NCBI RefSeq assembly: GCF_021018895.1
Contig: NC_079373.1
Location: forward strand, 21,088,501 to 21,152,500
Direction of reading: 5' to 3'
Source: Seriola aureovittata
Lineage: Eukaryota; Chordata; Actinopteri; Carangiformes; Carangidae
Length of the DNA: 64,000 nucleotides
The notes beneath the pieces are model-generated. The model saw only the letters and a list, made by a program, of their open reading frames with translations. It did no database searches and was not told the origin of the DNA. Below are positions 14,101 through 26,100 of this stretch, piece by piece. The stretch's first letter is position 1, and each line of letters starts with the position of its first letter. The translations under genes and the position numbers were made by a program.

Positions 14101-17100
14101 TATGGAATCACAGAATGTGTATGATGGTGTGACAGTACGTAACCTATAAGCATTGTATCCACTAACACTTTAGGGTAAGTACATTTTAAAAAAACCTGCT
14201 ACTTTAATTAGTTTTCACCTCTTATAATGGTAATAAAGCACTATAAAGCACTGTAAGATTTATCTTTTTTTATAATCATGGAGGTGTCATTTTTATGTTC
14301 ATTTAAACTTGTAATAGAAGTCAGCAGTCTCACAAAGAGAAGCTCCTGGACAATAGCTCAATATTGGTAAATCTATGTTGTGGCATAAACAAAGGTATGA
14401 TTAATAATTACTTGACAATGTTATCCTCATGTTTTCTGTCAGTCTACAATTTTCCTCTAATATATATATTTTCCTGTTTTCTCATGAGATATGATTTAAA
14501 AAAAAAAAAAAAAAAAAAGTATCAGATTCAATTAATGAATGCAATTTCAGTCAGATACTGAAAGCGCTTCATGTCTGCAAGATTCACAGCTGTGTAGGCT
14601 GAAAGGACTGAATGACATCACCCGCTAATGACTGAAGATTTAGAAACACAGTCCTACACATGATTTAAAAAATGTGATGTCCCCACCTCCACCCTCCCCT
14701 CAGGGACTGGATGCAGACAGCCTGAGGGTGGAACCACTGGGGCAAGATGGAAATGGAGCCCTCTACTGGTATTTTTACGGCACCCGTATGTACAAAGAAG
14801 AGCCAGTCAAGAGGAAAGCAGACAGGATCAGGTAAATACCACTGAGCACTGTGTGTCTTCTTTATCCGTCCAATACACAAGAATGAATGTAATGCCACTG
14901 TTCATGTTTTTGATGATTAACTATGGCATGCGCTAAGTGTGTAATTGCAGTGTTGGTTTGACACTTGTTTACAGGCCTGTTAAGGGTTAATTATAGCATT
15001 CTCCCATTGTAAATTACCCTTGTTAAAAGGCTGTAACTTTAAAGAGTTCTTACTACTTTGTGTTGTTTTTCCAACAGTGAACCATCTGAACTAACTTTAC
15101 CAGAGAAAAAGAAAAGGGGAAGACCTCCAAAGAAGAGAAAATTGGATGACCCTCAGCTAAGGTGAAAACCAATTTTGTTTTTTGGATATTGCCAACAGCA
15201 TATTGCAGAGAATTGCTGATGTGTAGATGTGCATGTGTTGCACAGATATATTAGTTACGTGAAGAGAATACATGGATTTAACTGTTACAGCCATGTTGGT
15301 TTTACCATGTGGTCTTTCAGTGATATCAGATATTAATTTGGGTTTCATACAATCATATTTGAAATTACAAAACAAAAAATTGTAAGACCTTTTGTCAAGG
15401 TCTGGAAAAGTTCTATAAAAAAAATAATTCTACAAAATGATTCACAATCTGATTTTTTATGACTTGTGTTATCAGTTCCTTTGCTCTTAGTTAATTGTTG
15501 ACTGACCTGTAGCCTCCCACTTGATCTGAAATGTAATAAATAGTTGATTGTTTCTTGGTCGCATAGTCTCCAACCATATGGTGATCACAAGTGAAGGTCA
15601 GAATTTTAATTTACTCCATAAAGCCTAAAAGTCATGGAAGCATACTGTTATTTCATTAACAAAGTACAGGACTGCTGCTCTTACATTAGAACCAATGCAT
15701 TTTTTGTATTATTATTATGTTCTTTGAAGCTGTTTTGGATCTATTTATCTTCAGTTATATTTTCCTTTCAGTGAGGTGGAAAGAGAAGTGACAGAAGTCG
15801 AGACAGAAAATGGACTGGAGGACTTGCCCCCAAGCAAAGGTGACAGGATCTCAGCAAAATAAGCAATTTATTTTTATGTTTACTACAAGGAATCTGTTGT
15901 TCACTGAGTTAATGGTCTGTACACATTTTCTTTTGAATCAATAAGCATATGTTTCTCCTCTTTGCTTCCACTAGGCCATAAGCGAGGCACTTGGTCCCTT
16001 GTTTGTGATTCAGAGGAACAGTGGGTCAGACTGGCAGAAAGCATCAAGGACAAAACCTCCCCACAGGACCGCCACCTCTACCGTGTCATCAGCCAGAACT
16101 TCCTGCCCGAGATCAGCAGCATGATTCAGCACAAGGTCAGACACAGAAGAGACATTATCATTAGACCCCATTACAGCAGCTCACACTGTCTTCTTAAACC
16201 TACATTTACATTATTTTCACTTACATTCAAGTCCAAACATGGTAGATGAGTTAACATCTAAAAATGCGAACTGATTTTTAACTTCCCATTTTCACTCGCT
16301 TGACAGCTGGAGTGTTTTCTTAGTCTGTTTATTTGCCACAGTTTTTTTTTTTTTTTCTTTTTAATATGGGCTACTAGTGAAATCGGCTCTCTTCCCAAAT
16401 CCTGAGTTAATCTTAACCTGTTCTTTGAGTTGGAATTAAATTTTTAAAAATCTCTGAGATTGGTGGTCCTAAACTATTAACTAATCGAGCTAGAAAAACT
16501 GAACACCATCTACATTTAGCTACTTTTATGCTCTGGCGCAGATCACTGTCCTCCTCCAGTCGTTGTTTTTGGGATCCTGCAGTCTTACCTGGGATGGCTG
16601 CAGGACAGGTGGAGTGCAGGAAAGCTGGTCTGTGCTTGCTCTTAATTCTGCGCACCTGTTGGTGATGAGGTTGGCCTCAGGCCTTTAACTTAAGCCTGAC
16701 AGTGGAGAACTATGCTCTCAAGCAAGTTTGGCAGAATGAGGGCATAAGTTGTGTAGTCAGTCTTTTCTGTGCTTGGCAGTACGTTAGGTCATGCTCATCT
16801 GTTGATCATTATCTTCCTTGGAATCTCTCAAGTACTTATAGCAGATTATAGACATAGTTAGACATTTTTTGTTCATAGCAAGCATGAGTTAGATGCAACA
16901 GCCTAGCCACTAATTTTTCCTTCCAACCTATGTCTATAGTTTGCAATGGAAGTCATTTCTGTGATTGAGTGCTACAGTTATTCAAAGCTAGAGTATGTCC
17001 TTGATTTTTAATCCTACCGTTTGTATAAAGGCGAGTGGGTTCTTTCCACTCCTATGATGTATAACCAGCACTGACTGTTGCTATAGAAACCCTCTCGGCC

Positions 17101-20100
17101 TGTATCCATCATCAGCAGCAGTGAAGTAAAGAATCCTGCTGGCCGTTTGGGCGACAGAGGGGTCACTCACTTATCACTACTGGTCAGTAGATCAATGTGG
17201 TCTTGTCCTTCATTAACTGTACACTCAGCTGTACAACTCAAGGCACATTATATATGGAATTCAGAAGGCCTTCTGTCTATAGCTTCTCTAAGTACAGAAT
17301 ATTATTCAAGTGTTCTTGTGGTCCTTTGCTCTTGTATTTAATCTACAACTGACTACATTATTTTTTACAGTGTGGAAAATAATCAAAGAGAAGTGCATTC
17401 CTCTAATGTTCTCATATGCAAATAAATTGCACTCAAGTCGCACAGCAGGAGATCACACTAAAATAGACTTTTTATTAATTACGTTCATTATGCCAACACA
17501 TTTCACTGTGGTACTGTACACAGTCCATCACTCATTTAAGAACACATGTATCTTAGGCAACAAAGTGAGCCCTAGCAGGCAGCCTTTTTTCTATTTGGTA
17601 TTGAGTGGTGTCTAATTAAGAAAGACATTGTAACTACTTAAAACCATAATCCCCTGCTTTTAAGTTTATCAAAGGCACATTTCCCAGAGCCTTAAGTAAT
17701 GTCTTAAAATTGTGTTTTTGTCTCACCAACAGTCCAAAAGGCAAAGTTATTCAATTTACAAAGGATATATGTACTGTATATATAAAAGAGAGAAGCCACT
17801 CCTCCCATTAAAACAGGTGGAACCAGCAAATGTTCAGGATTTTGCCTGCTGAATGATTTCAAATATTTACCATTCATCAATATTGTCGTCATATCATAGC
17901 ACAGTGTGTGTATTTATATATACATAAATATATCTGTCTTTATGTGGGTGTGTGCATACAAGCGTGTCCAATACACAGTGTGTATAGTCTTTTGAATCTT
18001 TCTTCCTCATGTCTCATGCTGCTGTCACCAGCCATTTCACGGGGCACTGACAGCAGGCGGGAGCTCACCTTGAGGCAGAATGGAGCCTCTTGAATGACAG
18101 CTCTGCTGTGCTGCAGGATTCTCCAGACCTCTCTAAGCGGTGACACCAGAGGCACTCTATCTTGTGTGTGTTGGTTGGAGGGGGGATTTAGTGCTAGTGG
18201 TAATGTAGAGAGGAATTGTGTTAACCCCAGGATATGGCAGTGTCACTCTACGACAAGGCAGAGATGGAATGGGAACAGAAGAGTTGTGGTGGGCAGTATA
18301 AATCAGATCGTGAACAGCTTTTTTCTTCTCCCAATCTCCTCATTTGTTTTCTCTGCCTCTCACTCCCCACCCACATCTTCCTTCCTCATTTGCCTTTTCA
18401 CCTGGACATGTGCGCAAGCTTAACGCAACTGCTAATGCATTTTTAAATATCCAAGTTACTTTATGGATGGCCAGAAGCCTGACTGTTACACCTCTCAGTG
18501 CTGTTAGCTGCGCTGGGCTGACAGTTATTCTCAGTCGTGCTTCCCTGATAAACTCTGACATGAGCTGCAGAGGCTAGTCCCTGACATAGACAGGCTTTCC
18601 AGGGATCTACTTGGAGCTCTCTGTTGGCTGGTGTTTCACTCCTTTGCTTCATGCTCTGGATCTGGATCACTGGACTCAAATCAACATTATAGACTTTATT
18701 TTCAAGATGTATTCTGAAGAATTCAAAAAAATATTGTGATCAAACGTTCCACAATTTGCAGTTGGGTGCAACGTGCATTTACATGCACCACCTTCTCTAA
18801 TCATTACATATGATCAGTAGAGTCACAGGGGCCACACATGGTTTGATTTCTTTTTTTTTTTTTTCCTAAGCTTGGCTGTCACCCCAGGGAAAGGTGGGGA
18901 ATGTACACAGCAGAGAGAGAGGGTGGGGGGTAGAGAGGGTGACTTGGGGGGAGGGGAGAGCAGAGCCAGTGACCTCTCAATACTCAATGCCTCTTCACAA
19001 CTCCCCAGGGCCTGTCAGTGTGGCTTGTGTATGGTGGTTGTCTGTTGATCTGTCTTGAAGGCTCAATCAGTAATTTGTTGACTGTATCAATTACAGACAT
19101 TTCCACATACAGTATGTAATTCAGAAATTTTAAAGAAGCTGTGATTGTAGAGGAAATGAGAAATTAAAACATAAGATCACCTTTTACATTAAAAGACAAA
19201 CATAACCGTCTAATAATTTTAGTTGTCTGCTTTACTTGGCTTACTGAAAACCAATCAGTCCAGGAGTGAGGTTCCAACATGGCATCGTCCTTTTCTCTAC
19301 ACTTCATGGATCATTGATACACGATATGTTGTGGATGTTACAGACCCAGTTCACACCTGGCATTAGAGTGTGTCTCCACATGCATCCAGTGACCACTTGT
19401 GATCGAATCTCACTTCCCTGCTCCGTATGCAAATATACACATGGGCTGCTGTTTTTACCCAGTCGGACTATGACAGATGGGTCCGTTGTCAGTGTGTTTG
19501 AGAGAGAGAGAGAAAGAGAAGGGCAAGGAGGGGTTGAGCTGCTCGCAGATCTACAATAAAACAAGGTTCTACCCATTTGAAATGGTAAAATATTTTCGGT
19601 TCATTATGAAAGTGTGGTGGGACTAATTGGACTGTGGCAGAGGACCACTTGTAAATGTGGTCCAAGTGACTGAATCTCAAACATGTCCTCAATATGTCTT
19701 GTGTGATCCACACCTGAACTTAGAGCTGTCCACTTGTAATCGGATCACCTGAGACGGATGGTAATGCCCGGTCTGACCAGGGCCACAGAATATCACAGAA
19801 CAGGTGTAATTATCAGAGCTTAATTTCATTTTTTTCCCTCTGTGTTTATTTTTACTTAAGGAGCGGGAGCAGAAACAGAAACTACTGGACCCAACCCCAG
19901 TGCGCATATCGGAACGCTTCTCTGAAAAACACATACAGGAAGAGGATGAGGTGTGTGGGTTTGTCTGTGCACATGTTTTTGGTATAGTATTGAAGACTGT
20001 AGGTATAGTGCTGCAGTATGATAATAGAATATCCAATTTGCAGACTTAATTTGTTTCTTTAATTTGTTTTTATTTATTTATAATTTAGTGATTGATTTAA

Positions 20101-23100
20101 TAATTGATTTTGTTTTTAGCTACTGCAAACATCTCCATGCAGTGGGATGTCTGGTTAGCCCCTAGCAGAATCTTTGGGTTTGGGTGTTCCAGTTGCTCAC
20201 TTCTCTGCATTATATCAGACTTGTGCATACAACATTAGGAGTAGAGAGATCCAACTTTCAGCTTTCCTACCATGAGTCCAGGGAGGGTTAATGGACTTGT
20301 GTGTATGTATTCAGGACAATCAGAAGGCTGTGGCAGAGGACGAGAAGAGGAAAGATGAAGAGCTGGATAGGCAGGTCCTGCTGGCTGAGCAGCGACGAGA
20401 AGAGGAGAGGCTTCTGCAGGAAGAGCGGCAGAGGGAGAAGATGGAGAAGATCAAAGCTGTGGAGGGTAAGATGAATGGATACACAGACAGATGGAACACA
20501 AATGGAAAGCTCTGTTTGTGCAAAAGAACCCATATTTTCAGTCTGATTTCTGAGAGTGACACTACAGCAACCTTATATACTTAAAAACTTGGTAGTATAT
20601 GCAGAAAGGATAGAAAACAAAAATGAAGCTAAGTGCAAAAAGTCAAATATAAAGGAGCAGCAATAATTTCATATTGTTTCATCAGCAGCATGTCGGCAGC
20701 AGGTAGGGGGCTTTCATGCTCCTCTTCCAACTCAGGGATCAAGGGCAGAATGGATTGTGAAGGGCGCCCCATGCTCAGGCTTTCACATTTCCATTGCTGT
20801 AGTTTGGTTCTTAACGGCTGAAAAATCTGCAGTAGCATAGCAGCACTTGAAGCCTTGTGATTTATGTATAGTACACAGAGACTGTGAGAGGGAATGTTCA
20901 GGGCCTTTAATCACAGGATCACTTCTCTTCTTCTCCCTCCCTCTGATGTCATCTGTCAAGGGTTAATGAACTGCTGATTGTGCTTCAGTGGAGGAGCCTC
21001 ATTAATGTATTATAGATTAACAGCAGGACCTGGTCTGCTCTCTGTGTGGATTGCATATGTGGAATCCTCCATCAAACATCTTTAATCCACACGGCAGGGG
21101 GGCGGGCAGGCCGCTCTTCCTTTCATGTTAAAAGATAAAGCAGTGATACATATGCACTTTCTCTGCTCTGCTCTTTTGATCGGCTGGGCCTAAGAAAAGA
21201 TGGCTGATGAATCTCTCATTCTACTTATCTGAGCTGCTGCTGTCTCTGATGGCTAAGGCCTGGTTTTCATCAACTCCCCTGACAGCCTGAATGGGCAGAA
21301 CGTGCGATTTAAACTGTAATTCAAGAGCCTGAAAAGCAATTAAAACATTGTTTGCCTGAAGCCTCCCAGGACTGGTGTGTTTTATGGTTTGTGCCTCTAA
21401 TTTCTCCTTGTGTTCATCCTTCTCTCCAAGAACGAGCAAAGAGGCGGAAGATGCGAGAGGAAAAGGCCTGGCTGCTGTCTCAAGGAAAAGACCTGCCACC
21501 TGAACTCCTGAACCTGGAGCCGTCTTCCCCTGTCCACAGAACACGCAAGAATAAAGAGTTGTAAGTGAATTTGTACATTTGACAGCAGATTTTGCTTTAT
21601 ATTTATATGACTCAATCTTGTGTATTAACATGTCCTGTGTTCAACCTAACAGCTATGAAATTGATGACGACTACACCGCTCTATACAAAGGTATGCTCAC
21701 AGAATGGTTACTGAAGGCTATTTCTTTATCTCAAACCACATTAATGTCTGTTCTAATGCTTGGTCTGATCTAATCTCTCATCTTCAGTGCTTGAGGTCCT
21801 GAAAGCCCATAAAGATGCTTGGCCTTTCTTGGAGCCTGTGGATGACTCCTATGCCCCCAATTACCATGAGATCATCCAGGTACAAATTATTGTCATTGTT
21901 TTCACAAAAGTGGTGTTTTTGTGATTTTGAGTTTATGTTTGTCTTTGGTTCACATCTTACTCAATGTAGCCAACTGCAAATGCATATAATGCGTGTGGTT
22001 TTAATTGTTTGTAATTGTATTATTCCAATCCCTTCAGACTCCCATGGACCTGTCCACCATTGAGAGGAAGCTCAATGACGGGGAGTACGTTGCTAAGGAG
22101 GAGTTTGTTGCCGACGTGAAGCTCATGTTTGAAAACTGCGTCGAGTACAATGGAGAAGACAGTGGTAAATGAGCACATCCAGTTCCACTCCAAAACTCCA
22201 CTTGATTCCATTAACAGTCGGTCTCAGTTTAAGACTAATGCATCAAAATCAATTTCAGTAGGTGTGTGTTGTGAGAAAAGAAAGAAGTGCATACATGCAT
22301 TTTTGGGGGTGAGAGGCAGGGGGTGAGAGTGGGAGAAAGAGCAAAAGAAAGGGGGCCGGACTTAGTGGTGTGTTGGGGCCGGGGCCAGGGCAGCTTTGAC
22401 AGTGATTAATGAGGAGTGATTGAGCTGTGCTCTAGTGCTCAGGGGGATCTGAGCCTTGCAGTGCCAGAGAAACATTCCAGCCCCTAAGCCCCCTGTCTGG
22501 AGTCATCCATCCAACTGAATACTCTCCCCAGGGACAGGGGGGAGGAGAGTGGTCAGGGGGGGGCCTGGGTGGAGCAGGAGGAGAAGGAAGGGGTAGGAGG
22601 AGCAGGGGTCAACCTACGCCCTCTGACCTGGTCAGTCGGCCAGTGTGAACTGACAACAGAGGAGCAAGTGTGTGTCTATGGGTACATGCCATGCGTATTG
22701 AGTGGTAGGGAGTTACTGAGAGATGAGTGAGGTTGTGTATGTGTGACAGGAAGGGAGCGAATGAAAAGCTATTATTTGAGAGGACATGATTGGTTGTGCT
22801 ATCAGTATGCATTGTGTGACTGTATTTATGGGGGTGCAGAAGATGTGGTTGTGTGGAAGAATGTGTGTGTTATCATATGAGCATAGCTGATGTTGATGTC
22901 ATTCTGCTTCCAGAGTACACTATCATGGCGGAGTCTCTCGAACGGTGTTTCAGTCGGGCCCTGTTAAAACACTTTCCGTCAGAGGATGGCGACACAGATG
23001 AGGAATTCCACATCAGTCGAGAAGACAAGGAGCGCAAGGACAAAAAGCGCAACCGTGGCAGTAAACATCTGGGACCTGAAAGTCTGATCAAGGCCACCGA

Positions 23101-26100
23101 GCAAGTCCAACGTAAGCGTAACTCCCAGGGTGGCAAGGGCAGCACACCCTCAGAGGACGAGGACAACAAGCTGACACGGCCACTTCCTCCCCCTCACTGG
23201 GCTCACCCCCACAGCCTGCCTCCAAGCCAACAACGCATGCGGGAAGGAGACATTAGGGGCATGTACCACCCAGGGCAACAGGTATCAACAGGATAACTTG
23301 GCTTGTTTTTTAAAGTGCCTGCATTTCTAAAAACCTGTGCAACTAATTTGTCAGTTATCTCTCATAACCACCTTAATCTTTTTTTTCTTGATTTCTGTCT
23401 GAAATGTACAAAAAAAACTTAAATAGTGAATACTCTCTGTTATCTGACCAGCTCCATCGTCCCCCTGGTCCCCCTGGTCCACCTGGTCCTCATGGTCCAC
23501 ACATGTATGCTCAAAGAATGGCTATGGATCCCCGCTTCGCTTACCCAGGTCACATTCCCAGGCATGGAGACCCCAACTTGAACCGCTTACCCCGCAACTT
23601 TAACATGCAGGTATAAATTATTGTAATATTTCATGGGCAAGTACATATTCCTCACATCTTAACAAACTGTTTACTGTAAAGATAAATTTGTTAGATTATT
23701 CTCATTTTCATTAATCATCAGCTTTTCTTTTCTGTAATTTTAATATTTTAACTGTCATAAGTATCAACAAATTGATTATATTTTTATTTATGTGTCATCA
23801 AGAACAGCCTGTCCACAATCAAATAGAGAGGGATATTATAATAGAGACCTTTGTATCTTGAAGGTGGTAAAATGTGATGTATAGGTATACTGATCAAAAC
23901 CCTTAACTAGATTTCTTCTGTTCTCTCAGCATCGCATGGTTGAAGGACATCACATGGGTCCCAGGTATCCAATGGGTCCAGATCCTAACCAGCAGCGGCC
24001 TCCACACCAGCAGCAGCACCCCTACATGGGTCCAACTCATGGCCCTTCTCTGGGCCCGCGTCCTGTGGCTCTACAGCCTGGACCTCCTCCTGAAGCCAGC
24101 ATGTACCCATCCCACCACCATACAGAGGGCCACACCATGCACCACATGGGCAACAGATTCTCAGGACCAGATGGACCACCTCAGCACAACTACCCAGGCT
24201 TGAGGCCTCCTGGTATGGGCCTATCCAACATGTGGACTGGTATGAGTCACCAGGAAAGACCCAATGGGATGGGCATGCAAGATCCCAACATGGTGAACCA
24301 GCGCAGCTATAGTTATGGTGGAGTCCCACCTCCAGCTGGGCATAAACCATGGCCAGAAGCCGCTGGATACCCCCACCCTTCTCCAAATGCCCAGTATCAA
24401 ATGTCTGCAGGGGTCAGCTCCCAGGGGCCGATGTCCTCATGTCCCCCTGTTCCCCACCCAGACTCTTCTGGCAGGACACGCTTGGCTTCCATGCTGGAAA
24501 GCCCAGAGATGCTGGCCCTGCAGCAGCTGTCAGCCTCCTCTGGACCCCCTGCTGGTGCCCCTCATCAGCACATGGGCAACTTTCAGCAGCCTGGGCCCCC
24601 ATCAGGAATTGGCAGCATCCCAGCTCACCCCTCTCAGCAGCCTCCCCCTGCCCCTGAGGTTCAGCTGCTGCGTCCTGCTAGAGACAATGGGCCAGACAGC
24701 CAGCCTTCCCAACAGACAGACATGCAGCCCAAAGGTAGACCTGACCTTCTCTCGTAGTGTTTCATCAGCCATATATATTCTGCATGAAGGAACCTGAGCA
24801 GTCAAGCCATTTTCTACACAAATGTTCTTTCTCGACTGTAGTGTCTCAATTTGTTAATCGGCACAGAACACATCCATTCCCTTTCTCCCTGTCAAGCGCT
24901 TTTTTGTAATTTGATTTAGATTATTTTTCACAGTAAGAGGCTAATTGAATATTCATTAGTTTAGTGAAATTTCTTGCTGGTTGCTGTGAGGGTACAAAAG
25001 AGATGACATGTCATCAGTTAAGCTTCACTAGCAATCTTACAAAATGTGTTTACATCTTCATGGTAACGGAACAGGACATGGGTTAATTTTTCATTTGCTA
25101 GTTTTGTATTGTTCATTTTTTATATGAATAAGTAGCATAAAATTTCAGTAGTAGACTTCAGAAGTTTCCTTGTCGTTTTGATCTTTTTATATTCTTTGGC
25201 ACAAAACCTTGTTCTTGTAATTATAGTTAATTAATCGTAAATGCTAACCTCCCCTCTGTTGTTCTTTTTTGCTAACTCCTCTTTCATCATTCTGTATGTT
25301 AACAGGCACAACATCAGAGAACAAAGTGGCTGCCAACAACATTTCAGATATGGCTTCATCAAACAAAAATACTGTTTCAATTAATCAAGAGCACCTGTCC
25401 AACCCTAGTCCCACAGGACACCACAGTCGGGCAGCAGAGGGAAAGCAGAGCCCTGCAGCCCCTAAGGTGGGCAGATCACAGGAGAACCTGTCTGGACCGG
25501 GGCTCCCACAGAGTTCAACAGAAAGCCACAAGCAGGAGGTAGATGCCCAGAGACGCTCTGCCAGCCACTGTCCTCCTCAACACAATAGTGCCTCTACTGT
25601 TTTATCCCATGTCAACACAAGTAACAACAGCTCCACTGATCCAACTCCACCCAAGCCCCCGCAGCATACACAGAACAGTCCACAACAAAATACTCCAAGC
25701 CCTGCACTTCCTCCCCACAATGTCCTGCCACTGCATGTGTCAGCATCTCAGAATTCCACTCAACAAATGTCAGAGGACAACAACAACCAAAAACAGCAGC
25801 AGCAACCTCAGGTAACCAGGAGTTCCCCTCCTCAATGCCACCCTCCTAGTTCTCCTCAGCTGATGACCCAGAATGCGCAGCAGCAGGGTTCTCTGCTATC
25901 TCCTAATCACGTCCCCCAAAACATCTCTCCGCCACGTCCCACACAGAACAGCCCCATGCATGGGATGCCACAGAGTGCCGCACAAGGAGCCCAGCCTGGA
26001 CCTCTACAGCCAGCTCCGCTCACATCTTTGCCACCCAGTCATCCTACCCCTCTATTACCCTCCCAGCCCAGCCCAGCAGACCATGGAAATCAAAGACCTA

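Noticed and set aside
24315..24797. 160-codon plus-strand frame inside a cecr2 exon
   Set aside because: It is a shifted frame over the genuine coding exon 23930-24734, whose frame is supported by neighbouring exons.
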